From Sequoia sempervirens (Eukaryota > Streptophyta > Pinopsida > Cupressales > Cupressaceae): 64,000 nucleotides of DNA. Under the pieces are notes generated by a model. It worked only from the letters and a program-made list of their open reading frames with translations. It did not search any database and was not told the origin of the DNA. The stretch is from contig VDFB02373365.1 of the NCBI GenBank assembly GCA_007258455.2, positions 217,863,765-217,927,764 on the forward strand. The letters run 5' to 3'. How positions within the stretch are numbered: the stretch's first letter is position 1; every line of letters starts with the position of its first letter. The position numbers were made by a program, and so were the translations under genes. This document shows positions 1 to 10,546 of the stretch, piece by piece.

Positions 1-311
1 ACTATAGCAAAGATCTTGTTCCTAAGGATATAATGTCTGAATTTCTTAACTGCCCTGACTAAGGCATAAGCCTATTTTACCACATTTGGGTACTTCAGTT
101 CTGCATCTTTCAACAGTGTGCTCATGAATGTTATAGGGTGCTCATTTCCTTGGTAAGATTTCTGAGTTAATATAGCAACACAGGAGTGGTCAGAAGCAAA
201 TGAATATATGTAGAATGGTTTGGCATAATCAGGGCTTACTAAAACCGGAGCTTCAGCAATAGCTCTCTTTATTTTAGAAAATGCTTCTTTTTCTTCTGCA
301 TTCCATTCCAC
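1..311 (-). pseudogene. RNase H domain after RT (GypA), partial
   Basis: The minus-strand frame begins after the RT thumb with KVEWNAEEKEAFSKIK, and then YIYSFASDHS carries the first catalytic Asp of the RNase H-like domain fused to gypsy RT. The segment continues with HPITFMSTLLKDAELKYP. It matches the start of the corresponding domain in GypC (around 60500-60200). A TAG stop near 321 separates it from RT, and another stop follows near 72. The domain runs off the left window edge. In an intact element it would remove the RNA strand during reverse transcription. Confidence 0.8.
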
Positions 312-320
312 CTTGGCCTC

Positions 321-1200
321 CTATTTCAGCATCGCGTTCAAGGGCTTGACTATCTCTGGAAATCTAGTGATGAACTTCCTGACAAAATTGATTTTTCCAA
401 AGAACGACTTCATTTCTTTTTTACTAGCAGGTGGTGGGATCTTGAGAATAGCTTCTATGCATTCTGGATCAATTGTAATCCCCTTCTCAGAGATAATATT
501 CCCTAGTAACTTACCTTCTGTAACTCCAAAGATGCATTTCTTTGGGTTGAGGGATATGCCAAACTCCCTGCATTTCTGGAAAAATTTACACAGGTCTAAG
601 ATATGGTCACCCCTCTTCTTGGAGAAGACAGTAAGGTCATCCATGTAAATGATTATGCACTTCCCAATTATTTCCTTGAAGGCTATGTCCATTTCTCTCT
701 GGAACGTAGCTCCAGCATTAATCAGGTCGAAAGGCATTCTTCTATAAGCAAAAGTGCCCCACTTAGTGGTGAAAGCAGTCTTATGTCTATCCTCATATTG
801 CACCATAACCTGGTTATATCCCGAATATCCATCCAAGAAAGACATCATTTGAGATTCGTTGACAATCTGGAGTACTTCATCCAGTGAGGGTACTGGATAA
901 TTATCCTTTTCTGACGCCCTATTCAAGTTCCTGAAATCTACACACAGTCTGATTTCGCCATTTTTCTTTCGTACAGAAACTAGGTTTGCAACCCAAGTGG
1001 AGTATCTGACTGGAAATATGATTCTCGCAGACAACAGCTTCTACACTTCTCTTTGTATTACAGGTTCTAGTAGAGCATTAACAAGCCTTTGCCTCTGTCT
1101 AAAAGGTTTTACCCCCAGATTGAGAGGGATAGTATGAGTTATGACTGATGTGTCATAAGTTTTCAAGTCCTCATAACTCCAGGCTATCACGTCTAGATAT
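321..1200 (-). pseudogene. Reverse transcriptase (GypA)
   Basis: This is the reverse transcriptase domain of a Ty3/gypsy polyprotein. Visible RT blocks are IRLCVDFRNLNR, the catalytic Asp in MSFLDGYSGYNQV, the FAYRRMPFDLINAGATFQR block and the YMDD box in IIIYMDDLTVFS, followed by the LNPKKCIFGVTEGKLLG and KKEMKSFFGKINFVRKFI thumb. The N-terminal part, with WSYEDLK and a PFRQRQR motif, lies at about 1200-1041. A stop after PVIQREV and another at 321 interrupt the frame. GypC is very similar throughout (61254-60530). The catalytic residues survive, but the reading frame does not. Confidence 0.88.
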
Positions 1201-1640
1201 TTGTGCAATGCATCAATGATTCCCCATCTTTCTTTTGGGGTGCACACTTTTCCAATAAGAATATTTTTCACATCCTCGTGGGATCCCACATTATACTCAT
1301 CACATTGTCCACTAATGGACTCCTTCCTAGCATCTTGATCCTGGTCTCTGATTTTATGCAGATCAAAAATCCTTTCTAATTGCACCATTCCTCTGGGAAT
1401 AGTGTTGGTCTTCAAATTGATTACCCCTTCTAAGTCTATTTCCGCCTCCTCAGGCTCGATTTCATCAATGATTTGAGAAGCAAACACATCTGTGTTTGTG
1501 ATAAAATCCATAATATGTTTATCCTCCTCAAACACTTGGAAGCTGGTAACATTATCAGGCACTGAGGGTACTGGAGTCAGTTCCACTGTAAACTTCTTTA
1601 ATCCAAAAAGAGATAAAGGCTGCAGAGTACCGGCTACATG
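1200..1640 (-). pseudogene. Acidic linker between RNase H and RT (GypA)
   Basis: This is an open minus-strand segment of about 145 residues that joins the upstream RNase H to RT. It begins with PLSLFGLKKFTVELTPVPSV and includes acidic stretches such as EIEPEEAEIDLEG. I recognise no enzyme motif in it. The same linker follows the RNase H in GypC (about 61800-61300), so it is a regular part of this family's polyprotein. It may act as a tether or a cleavage spacer, but nothing in the sequence settles that. Confidence 0.6.
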
Positions 1641-2015
1641 GGCCAAAGAATCAGCTGTCTAGTTTTTACTTTGTGGAATCAGCTGAATGTTAAAGGCATC
1701 AAATCCTTCAATAAGGTCCCATACTCTGTGTCTGTAATTAGTCATCCTTCTGTCATGGCAGGAGTACTACCTTCTAACTTGTTTAACTACTAATTCAGAA
1801 TCTCCATACACTTGCAAGATCTTAACCTTCTTCCTCAGGGCCATCAACAATCCATGAACTAAGGCTTCATATTCTGCTACATTATTGGTACAATGGAACT
1901 GAATTCTATGAGCAGTGAAGAATGTCTTACCTTTTGGGCGAATTAGCTCAAATCCTGCTCCAGCTCCTTGCTTTGATTTAGACCCATCAAATCTCAGAGT
2001 CCATTATCCCGCAAC
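1620..2015 (-). pseudogene. Extra RNase H domain upstream of RT (GypA)
   Basis: This is a complete RNase H fold signature on the minus strand. It has LRFDGSKSK (first Asp), NNVAEYEALVHG (Glu), LQVYGDSELVVKQV (second Asp) and TADSLAHVAGT (final Asp). It sits between protease and RT, not after the RT-linked RNase H. At least two in-frame stops (in VRR*YSC and KN*TAD) inactivate it. It resembles the second RNase H of the 17.4-kb Tat-like element (45720-45269), which lies in the usual position before integrase. In an active element it would be a second RNA-removing activity. See the finding on domain order. Confidence 0.82.
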
Positions 2016-2384
2016 TGCAGAGTCTCTCATCGCATTTCTTGCACTGTTACTGGTGGGTGGCCTTTCAGAAGGCATCATTCCATTTCCTTTAGGATCTTCT
2101 GTGACACTCATGTTATCGATTCTGGCTGCAGGATCAGGTTTGGTATGTCTCTGTATTTGTTCCACTACAGCTTGGCACAAGCAGCAATCTAATTCTGAAT
2201 GTGAAGCATTATGTACCCTACACTAATTGGGCAAGAGTAACTCTCCAAAGCTCATTCTTTTCCCTAACTAAATCTGGCCTTCAATACACTTTTGAAGGAA
2301 CTCTTGAAAACTGTCTAACAATGCCAGCTGATTATCCTCTGGATCATCATTACTTTTAGCTAGTTCACCACTGTCTTTAACTAG

Positions 2385-2908
2385 TTACACTAGGGCTTCA
2401 GTATCACTAGGCTCTGTCGTAAGGTCAACAGACTTCATGTGGAACATAAGAACCTCCTCCACATTTGGCTCCTCAAGAGGATCAGTAAGCATGTAGTTTC
2501 CCATACTTACTTCTAACACCAACATTTCTGTTGAGGTCTTGTGATATTTTGTGATCATATATTTCATCCTGGGTTCTCTTTCAATCCTAATTTGATTTGG
2601 CACCCCCTTCCAGGGAAGCCACATATGGGAATGATCAGTGGAAACATATCCATTCAAGGCCCTGGTGAAGTCCCTTCCCAAGATCAGGCCATATAAGCAT
2701 CAGGTATGTCAGCTACCTGTATATTGATTACTTTTTGAATCCTAGGATCAGAAGCAATCTGCATCTGGATCATGTTTAGTTCTCCTACCACATTGACTTC
2801 AGTCCTATCTAACTGTGTGACTTTCTTCTGTGACTCAGTAGGACTAATTCCCATCGCTCTACAGACACCGAGGGGCATAACATTGGTTGATGCACCTGAA
2901 TCCAGCAT
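2385..2908 (-). pseudogene. Retropepsin-type aspartic protease (GypA)
   Basis: The minus-strand frame opens with the retropepsin active site MLDSGASTNVMPLG. A region including KVTQLDRTEVNVVGELNMIQ and a conserved IQVADIPDAY stretch follows. Downstream is a block with DFTRALNGYVSTDHSHMWLPW, seen also in GypC. Such proteases cut the gag-pol polyprotein. A stop or shift near 2683 splits the region into two frames. The active-site triplet is intact here, whereas the GypC copy reads DSS. Confidence 0.8.
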
Positions 2909-4160
2909 ACAATTATGTAATTTTTTTCCAAATACCCGGACAAAAATTAGGAATGGAGGGGTATCTATTTTCCCTTGAAACAGAGTTAACGGAGTATCTA
3001 CTTGAACGACCTGAGATTTTTCCCTTTCCTTTCTAATGTCCCCAGGGGGTATATGGGCTTGATCATGAATTTAGCTCTCCTATTGGCTGAGAACTAGACA
3101 CCTTATGGATATTCTTGCTAATTAATCTATCTGGCGATATGGAATTTGCATCATAAGAACCTAGGACTGCATTCCTAATGGATGGGACTCTTAATAGCTC
3201 AAATGCAAATAGATTTACCTTTAATTTCTGGATTTCTTCAGCAACATATAGAGCCAATTGTTCTTCATTTAAGTCAGAGGTGGTCTCCTTCGGGTACTCC
3301 ACCATATTTTCTTTCCCTGCATCAGCATTTCTTCCTTTTGGCACCTCAGCATGTACCGGACCTTGAGATAAATACTACTTAGACACCTGAGGCAATGTTG
3401 TATTGTTGCTAGCATTTGGGTCTGGAGGTGTGTTGAAGTTATTTGGTGGGATGGAAGTAGTAAAGGGGCCCCCAGCCTGTGGGCGCCTGTGTGGCAACTC
3501 TCTCAAATCGTACCTCCTGATAGGTCTCTAGAAGGTCTACACTTCTTCAATGCAAGCTTCCTCTTCGTCTCTAGGGTTGTTGTCATTCATTTGACTCTTA
3601 TCAAACAATTGTGTCATTTCATCTCCATTGCATACCTGGTCTGCCTCGTCCTTTAGCTGGTCAAATTCTCCTTTAGGCACATTATCCTTACTTTGTGGAA
3701 AAGGAGCATGGTTTAACACCAGCACTGGTGAATCATAAGGAATAGAAGGTACTATCTCCTGACAGCTTGCATTGTTTTCTGCTTCATACTAAAAGATTGA
3801 AGTTGATGTTTGGAACTCTTGATAGTCTAGCTCAGAATGCTAACTAGTCTTGTGGAGCCTACACCATCCTGACAACGCAGCCTCCTCCAGGTATACACCA
3901 CTAGGAGGCTTCTCTTCATTTACTAGTTGACTGATAGACTGATTGAAAAGTTGACTAATTGGTTGATCCAATGGAGTGGGGACTCCCCCATTGTTGGGAC
4001 CCGTGTTCCAGGTTCTATTTTGTCCTGACTGTTGTCTTCTCTCAAAACCTTGTCCACCACCTTGACCTCTGTCAAAGTTCTAACCTGATGATTGTCCCTT
4101 ATCATAATTCTATCTTCTGTCATTATTGTAACCTCTGTCATTGCTATATCCTCTGTCATT
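2909..4160 (-). pseudogene. Gag C-terminal region and gag-protease spacer (GypA)
   Basis: From about 4160 leftwards the minus strand encodes an Arg/Asp/Tyr/Gly-rich stretch built on NDRGY/FDRGQ-type repeats, which is likely nucleic-acid binding. It is followed by a short His/Cys motif region (SGWCRLHKTS) and acidic spacer segments (3725-3537, 3344-3063). The MLVLNHAPFP block at 3725 recurs at 63878 in GypC. No classical CCHC knuckle is visible. Several stops break the frame. Confidence 0.6.
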
Positions 4161-4199
4161 ATAATATCCTCAATCCTGACGTTGCCCTCTATCCAAGTT

Positions 4200-5463
4200 C
4201 TAATTGGACTACATGTTTCTTTGGGCAGCTTGCAACTGACTGTTCTGGCTTCTTAAGTAGGTTACCTCCATATTCGGTTTCTTTATTTGTTCTGACAATT
4301 CATCCAGTCTTTCCTTGTATGGATTACTGTATGAAGGTTGATTTACATTATTCTGGGAACATCCCACTGCAGCATTGGCATATAGTGACTGGTTCAAGAC
4401 TTCAGAGTTTTGCTGGTAGGAAGGATAACTAGTCTGAGGTTGAGTGTGAAGGGGTTGATTCACATTTTGCTGGGGATAACTCATCGTGGATAACATTTTT
4501 CCCATAGGGGGTCCTGGGTGAGGGACCAAAGGCAACTGAGGTACCTAGTTCATGATAGGAGTATGGTGTGAAAGGGCTTGGTTGATAGCTGGAACTTGTC
4601 CAGGATGAGCAATGGGTCCTAATGAGGGTAAAGGCCCAGACAAATGTTGCCTTAGATTTTTGCTGACTTTTACAGCTTCTGCATATGCATCTAGTAGACT
4701 CCCAGGGGGGTTATTACTCCATTTCATGAAAGTGGTTGTCAAACTATCCAGTCCTTCGTAATAGACTTCTAAGGCAGTGGGTTCATCAACAGCATAAGGG
4801 GCCTGTAATCTGGTATAAGCACGATGAAACCTATTGTTAAAGGACCCTATGGGCTCATTGATCTCTCTTTTCACATTAGTAAACTGACGGTAGAGCTCAT
4901 TGGAGCTAATGGGTATTCAAATTTTTTGCAAAAAGGCAGCCTCCAACTCAGTCCAATGCTGGATAGACCTGGTAGGTAAGTGGTTATACCAATAAAACGC
5001 ATCTTCCCCTAGTGAATAGGGAAATAACCTACAAGCTACATCCTCATGGTTTATCCCTCTGTCTTTGAGGCCAGTCTGAAAGATTCTAATGTGCTCTTTA
5101 GCAGTCCTATTGGGATCACATATATGGAACTTTAAACATAAGTGTTCAAGGTTTTTGGGCATAACATTGTAGACAGCAAAGCTCAGTGGAGACGGGTTGG
5201 TTGCTAGGAAATCCATTGGTGGAGGTGAGGTGGAAATGGTTGATTTATGACTGGCTGAGGTTGTGGACTGGGAATGGCCTCAAACTCAGATGAACTTGAT
5301 GAAGATGGGATGATGGAAATGAGGGGGGTGGATGGGATGATGATGATTCCCTTCTTCCGTTGGTCCTTTTTGACCTAGTAGGGTCTGGAACCTCTTGAAA
5401 TTCTTCCTCTCCTAGAGAAAATCTTGTTCTTCTTGTAAATCTCTCAGGAGAGATGGCATTCAA
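4200..5463 (-). pseudogene. Gag capsid-like protein (GypA)
   Basis: Gag starts at the minus-strand ATG at 5463 (MNAISPERFTRRTRFSLGEE), 28 bases downstream of the primer-binding-like site. The capsid-like part shows the plant retrotrans_gag pattern: KFHICDPNRTAKEHIRIFQ, LFPYSLGEDAFYWYNHLP, then a LDAYAEAVKVSKNLRQHL helix. A Gln/Pro/Asn-rich tail follows (4535-4209). Stops and frameshifts near 5244, 4917 and 4545 break it. Gag would form the virus-like particle in the cytoplasm. Assignment to the family is firm; the copy is dead. Confidence 0.82.
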
Positions 5464-5490
5464 AAATCTATCCAGCTTGCTTACTCAGAG

Positions 5491-5508
5491 CCCTCCTTCT
5501 AGCGCCAA
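5491..5508 (-). other. Primer-binding-site-like sequence (GypA)
   Basis: The minus strand reads TTGGCGCTAGAAGGAGGG, three bases inside a CA-ending terminus (CGATCAACA at 5512). This spacing and the TGGCG start are what a tRNA-primed minus-strand start site looks like. It marks the boundary between the terminal repeat on the right and the gag leader on the left. I cannot name the tRNA with confidence. Confidence 0.7.
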
Positions 5509-5511
5509 GAC

Positions 5512-6636
5512 TGTTGATCGATGTTTCTGCACAACAACAACAACACAGACAAGATGCAATATCCTATCTCTCTTAAAAGGTAAATCTCTATTACCAAGTC
5601 TCAAGAGATAACCCCAAGGTATTCATGTCAGGTCTTGACAATGCATAAACAACTCAATGATAAATGTGAAATTGTTGGTAATCACAATGGGACCTTACTA
5701 CAAGCAAGCTATTGAATCAATTTTGCTAGACTTAACGAACTAATGACACTTCAATCCTAGATTTAATCCAATGATCAAAGAAATGGAAAAAGAGTGAGGG
5801 TTTCAAAGATATTTCTAAATCTAAATTACTCCTAAGATTAACAATGAGAGCAACCAATACCCAAAACGGACCAATCCTTCAAAACTGATTTCTGCTTGAC
5901 CCAGATAAATCTGCTACCTTACAGAAAACAATGCAATCTTCTAAGGTTCTTAAGATTTTCAAACCATAAACATGCATTCAAATAACCCTATTGCAGTTGA
6001 AATGAACAGCATTCATGATTGAACTAAGCACAAGGAATATCAAGTCCAGGCTAACTTTCCAAAGCAACTAACAGTTAGTTGGTTGCGAAAAGTATGGACT
6101 AAAGGATTGCTGCAACATCTGAGTATCAAACTACCAACATTATTAAATCAAATTTAAGCTAAATACTAATATCCTCAAAGCAATTTTCAAGATAGAAGAC
6201 AAGAACCATGCAAGACAAGAGAATACTAGTATGGCACCAAATCACAATGACATTACTTATATTCGAATTATCCACTGTAGCAACAATTATGGTTTTATGT
6301 TACAATATTTTCTTGAGAGCAACTATTCGCTAACTTACTCTACCTCTAACTGGCTATCTTCTAACTATTTTCCCTCTAGCTTCTAACTAAAAACTATCTA
6401 ACCCTTTACAAAGAGGCCAAATGCCCAATATATAGAAACTCCAAAAAAATTTGCTAGCCAAGCAAGGGTTTTGTAGCAATAACTTTGCGCAACCACCCGA
6501 CCAAGAAAGTCGATGAAATGGGTCAAATAGGCAATAAATACACATCACGTCGAGGTCGGGCCTGGATCCATGGTGCATTTAGTCCGCATGCAATAAAATA
6601 ATGGGGAAGCACAAATCACATTGTCGCCCATCATCA
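5512..6636 (-). repeat. LTR or LTR 3' portion of the gypsy family
   Basis: On the minus strand this 1125-base block starts TGATGATGGG, just after a purine-rich AAGGGAGC tract, and ends CGATCAACA next to the primer-binding site. It has no coding potential. A shorter relative lies at 34316-34963. Shared segments include TATCCTATCTCTCTT near 5560 and 34365 on the plus strand and the GACAATGCATAAACAA region. Two readings are possible. It may be the whole LTR, with the tract at 6637-6644 as polypurine tract. Or it may be the 3' part of a much larger LTR ending at 9442. Confidence 0.65.
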
Positions 6637-6642
6637 GCTCCC

Positions 6643-7157
6643 TTAATTGTCATCCTTGCACTGATCTGACTCTTCGTGTAGCCCCAAGAACGCCGCATCC
6701 AAGTCGACCATAGGTGGTACTGGCAGAACCCTAAGTTGCCCCTCTATGGACGCAATCTTCTCCCTTGAGTGTTTGACTGACCTATCCCAGTCTACTTTGT
6801 GTGTCACATGCTTATCAATAACTGTGAGGTAGGTGGCCGCATCATCTAGTTGGTGCTCGGAGACAGACCCATCATCAAGTGGTGCATAGACATCACGCCA
6901 CCACTCTTTCAACTGCTCAAAATTCAAATACCTGGGCAAAATTTTCCTTTTCCCCGTCATAATTTCAAAAAAGAGCAATGGAGCCATCATAGATGCCAGC
7001 TAGGGTGTCATCCATGTGTCTTCTCTGTTTATAAATCTTCAACGTCACCTGCCTAATCCGTCGTGACTTTATTCTCAAGGATCTTGCTCTTAATGTCCAG
7101 CTTAATCTTCTCCGCATCAGACAATGAGGAACCAGCTGCTGCCTTGCTTGATTTGGC
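6643..7157 (-). pseudogene. ORF-X, internally deleted copy
   Basis: The minus-strand frame follows a splice-acceptor-like AG at 7158. It starts AKSSKAAAGSS, passes two stops, and runs through FFEIMTGKRKILPRYLNFEQ, LKEWWRDVYAPLDDG and EHQLDDAATYLTVIDKHV to a stop at 6643. The C-terminal part matches the end of ORF-X in GypC (35334-34957; FFEIMTSRMKI, LREWWHDV, GHQLDDATTYF). The first 30 or so residues match the ORF-X N-terminus (ESSKATVG). About 1000 codons between them are missing, so this copy looks internally deleted. I do not recognise the protein family. Confidence 0.7.
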
Positions 7158-9442
7158 CTGCATTCAACATGAAAACACAGTAAGAATCCCAGGAAAGCAA
7201 GGTCAATCCATAAAAAACATCGTTAGAATGCATCTCAGATAAACATGGTGTTGTTAAAATCCCTATAAAATGTCTACAACAAATTTTGGGTTTCAAGGCC
7301 ACCCACGGAATCTAGGCCAGAGAGGAATTTCAAAAAATTCTAGTATGCTCGGATTCCAATGGAGTAACCAAGAAACACCTACTTAATCCTTAGATTCGAT
7401 TATTTTTCATCAGTAGACTACGAGAGAGATCCAAATATAGCATGAATAAACTAGTAAATGCAGCATAAATTACAAATGAATCCAACTGCTTCATGTTCCT
7501 TTATTTTTTACCAAATTTCAAAAAAATCCGTGAGGGACGGACTTCCGCGAAGAACAAGCCAGAAGGATTTTCGGGAAAATAGGGGAACACCGGATTTTAG
7601 AGAAATCCTGCCTTGACGGACATCCGCGAACAGGGAAAAGTTCTGAACCAAAGGAGAATCTGGAGTGAGGGCTTCGGCACAAGTTTAGAGTCTCGCAGAG
7701 AAGTCTCAGCGAACGACGGATGTCACGCCGAAAGGTCATCAGAAAAGCGGGTCTCACCAAGACAGGGTAGCTTCAGTGTGAGGTCTCAGCGAAAGGGAAC
7801 ATAACATTCCAATTAGAATGAGCCAAGGGGAGTCGGGGTAAGGTCCCAGTGAGGGGACAGTGCTATGCCGACTAAGGCCCAGTTTGGATTCGGCAGAGGT
7901 CCCAACGAAAAGGTCTGGGCTTGCTAGGAATAGAGGGTTTCGCCATAACGTCCTGGCGAACCGCGAAAGTCACAGTGAAGGGAAGGCATCGGCAGGGGCT
8001 CAGAATCTCGCGGAGAGGTCTCGGCAAATGATGGATATCTCCCCGACAGACAGACTTCGGCGAAGGTTGTGTTACTCAGTAAAAGGTCTCGTCGAAGGTG
8101 AAAGTTACTGTGATAGAATGGGAATCAACGAGGCATTTGGGAGTCTCTATGACATCTCAGCGACTTATTTTATCTTGCCGACAGGGAGACTTCAGCAAAA
8201 CGATAGTGCTCAGTGGGAAGTCTCACCGAAAGACGAAAGTCACGGTGAAGCAAATAAATATCGGTGAAGTTCAAACAGATATCGCCATGACCTCTTAGCG
8301 ACCAGGGATAGTCATGCTGAAAGTAAAGATGAACAAACACGTCAGTAAGAGATTTGTTCACGGGGTGAGGTCCTGGCGAAAGCCAATGTTTCGCCAACTG
8401 ATGGGCATACAAGATCCTGTCGATGTAAGAACGAAAATATCATGGCAACCTGACATGAACAAAGGAAGACCACCTAAGCAAACCTCAAGGTGATTGATAT
8501 ATGGTCTCAGCGAGCCCAAATGGTTACAGCGAAGGGAATCCGGAAGAGATAGAGAGTCCCGAACTGCGACGCTAAGACATGATTTCACCCGGACACTGAA
8601 TCAACTACGGATTTCAATGAGTCTAAACTAGGGCAAGCTAAGGATGGGTCCTCTCATGAATTTCCTTATATTCTAGGTCAATCCTAAGATGAAGTCTTTT
8701 GTTATGGCATTGCCCTAGTTTTACACCTCGTTCACTCGCCATTAGCACGTAGGCCAAAAATTAGTTATCCCAATAGTTAAGTCACCGCTAGGGTTTATGA
8801 ATTACTCTCAGGAAAGACGCATCAGAATGCAGATGAACATGTGAATTCAAAACTCACCCGGGAGACAACAAGGATGCAACACTGAATAACCCTAGCACGA
8901 AACGCACAGGAAACCGAAGCCAACAAGCCCCAAACGGCTCAAAATGAAATCAATTAATCACAGAGAAGCACATATTAGCTCAAATGATGGCAAATAGTGA
9001 ACGTAATGGTGCAAAAGATCTCAAAAATCAAGTAGGATCTAGCCTTCAAAGCGCATACGAAGCCATTAATGCCACAGACCAGATAGCCGCAGAAAGGAAT
9101 CCGAGAAACCGATGGCAAGGAAAAAACTAAGAAAATACAGATCATAAATCCGCGAAGACCCAAAATTCCTGAGTCACGGCAACAAAACTGGAGTCCAAGC
9201 AGGATCCGGGAAAATCCGACCAGGGCGGAAAATCCTGGATCAGGGCAAAACCCCAAAATTCATCCAAAAATCAAGATTTTCAACGAATAAACCGAGAAAA
9301 CACTTAGGCAATAAAAATAAACATTCAAGCACCGTGCCCAAGTAAGACCAAAACCTCAAAAAAAAGGGCCAGAAAACCAAAACATGAAGCGAAAGAGGGT
9401 CCCTGCTTTCAGCGGGGCGTGTGTGCAAAAAACTGCACAACA
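7158..9442. repeat. Terminal-block segment upstream of ORF-X (GypA side)
   Basis: This is non-coding DNA homologous to 55984-57761. Shared pieces include GGGAAAATCCG-type strings near 9210 and 57540 and the end GCGTGTGTGCAA...ACTGCACAACA. Similarity to the other copy stops abruptly at 9442, exactly where the other copy meets a primer-binding-like sequence, so 9442 is probably a real element terminus. On the minus strand the block starts TGTTGTGCAG. A motif-dense stretch (about 7640-8460) is annotated separately. Confidence 0.6.
7640..8460 (+). repeat. Dispersed TCTCAGCGAA-type motif array
   Basis: Roughly two dozen degenerate copies of a TCTCAGCGAA / TCACAGTGAA motif lie on the plus strand. 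Examples start at 7691, 7704, 7723, 7736, 7752, 7784 and 7844, with many more up to about 8390. The first spacings alternate near 13 and 19 bases, then become irregular. The stretch is markedly less AT-rich than its surroundings. I see no comparable density in the homologous block at 55984-57761. Confidence 0.6.
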
Positions 9443-9693
9443 CTAACCAAGACCCATCCATAAAAAATCCTTTTCCAATTTCCTACAAAAGGCCAAGAGA
9501 AAGCCAAACAAGTCCTAATCTACCTCCTAAACAAATTTATAAAGCCAAAGAGAAAGTGGTTGAACAACCTTCCATGGTTTCTTTTCTTCTTCCCTCACAA
9601 GAAGAAAACAGACCTATGGTTGAAAAACCCACTCCTATACAATTGCAACTTGAAAATCATAATAAAAGAAATCAAAATTCTAGAGAACATAGG
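9443..9693 (+). other. Short coding-like stretch of unknown origin before the assembly gap
   Basis: From 9421 into the gap the plus strand stays open (about 90 codons). Composition is Lys/Pro/Glu/Gln-rich, for example KQIYKAKEKVVEQPSMVS and ENRPMVEKPTPIQLQL, which reads like a disordered protein segment. No motif identifies it. It begins right at the terminus of the gypsy block, so it may be flanking host or transposon DNA cut off by the gap. The 3' end of the neighbouring LINE could also lie here, but no poly-T run is visible. Confidence 0.3.
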
Positions 9694-9793
9694 NNNNNNN
9701 NNNNNNNNNNNNNNNNNNNNNNNNNNNNNNNNNNNNNNNNNNNNNNNNNNNNNNNNNNNNNNNNNNNNNNNNNNNNNNNNNNNNNNNNNNNNN
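9694..9793. other. Assembly gap (100 N)
   Basis: Exactly 100 undetermined bases, the usual placeholder for a gap of unknown size. It separates the gypsy terminal block from the LINE 3' end, so the true junction is not visible. Confidence 0.99.
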
Positions 9794-10486
9794 CCATAAA
9801 TGCCACAGTTGCAAAACAAAGGAACAATGAAAGAACAAATGAGCGGACTCCTCCTCCCCTCCCCCACAAAGAACACAAATAGAGGGACCCTAAAAACCCC
9901 GCTTCTAAATGTTGTCCCAAGTCAAACATCTATTTCGGGCCAAGGTTCAAACAAAACAGTTGCACTTTGGCCAAGAAAACTTGTTCCAAACTCTCCTCCA
10001 CAAGGGAACCTCCATCCCCTCTAGCTTACGAGATAACAACACCTGATACCCCGAAGCAACAGAAAAAACCCCCTTAGGATTAGGAGACCAAGAGAGGACA
10101 TCCCCATCTAGGAGGGAACTACAACGCCGACTAGAGAGGAGATTGTGAAGCTCTGCACACTCTTCATTCAAACCAACATCAGGTCATTCATCAGGACGCT
10201 TCCATCTCGCCCGCACCAGCTGGTCATTAACAGAGAAGGCCATAAAATCACTCACCCTAGACCAACCAGCCGCAAGAAACCTCTGGCACAGAGTCTACAG
10301 ATTAGGGTACTGAGAAGTAATAGGAGGAAAACCATCCCAAGAATCAGACCAAAAATGAGCCTTCGACCCCCCTCTGCAAATCCAGAAAAGGCCTTCCTTA
10401 ACAAGTGTCGCACCTTTCTTAAGCGTATTCCAAATCATTGAACCTCTCCCCTCCAAGGGAAGTCGGGGAATATCCTGCCAAGCCAC
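9794..10486 (-). pseudogene. LINE C-terminal region with zf-RVT domain
   Basis: The minus strand encodes the region after RT: KAHFWSDSWDG, then FSVASGYQVLL, then WNKFSWPKCNCFV leading into a Cys/His zinc-binding pattern (SLYLCSLWG...) in a shifted frame. This matches the zf-RVT domain at the end of plant LINE ORF2 proteins. The frame changes around 10295, 10171 and 9929. The end is lost in the assembly gap. Confidence 0.75.
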
Positions 10487-10546
10487 ACCAAGGAATTATT
10501 TATGAGATAAAATCCTAGCCCAAATCTGATCCTGCTCCACACACCA

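Larger units (their letters stand above)
1..5508 (-). mobile_element. Ty3/gypsy LTR retrotransposon internal region (GypA), truncated by window start
   Basis: Reading right to left on the minus strand, the order is primer-binding-like site (5491-5508), gag (from 5463), a gag-protease spacer, aspartic protease with LDSGAS, an RNase H domain (about 2015-1620), reverse transcriptase with YMDD, and the start of the RNase H that normally follows RT. The integrase half lies beyond base 1. The same order and closely similar protein sequence recur at 58732-64000 (GypC), so the two are one family. Stops and frameshifts break every domain, so this copy cannot encode a full polyprotein. The large spacer-rich gag-pol and second RNase H point to the Tat lineage of plant Ty3/gypsy elements; this is family-level inference. 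Confidence 0.88.

Noticed and set aside
7518..8588. Overlapping frames of 60-135 codons on both strands
   Set aside because: They lie in the TCTCAGCGAA motif field; low stop density is compositional.
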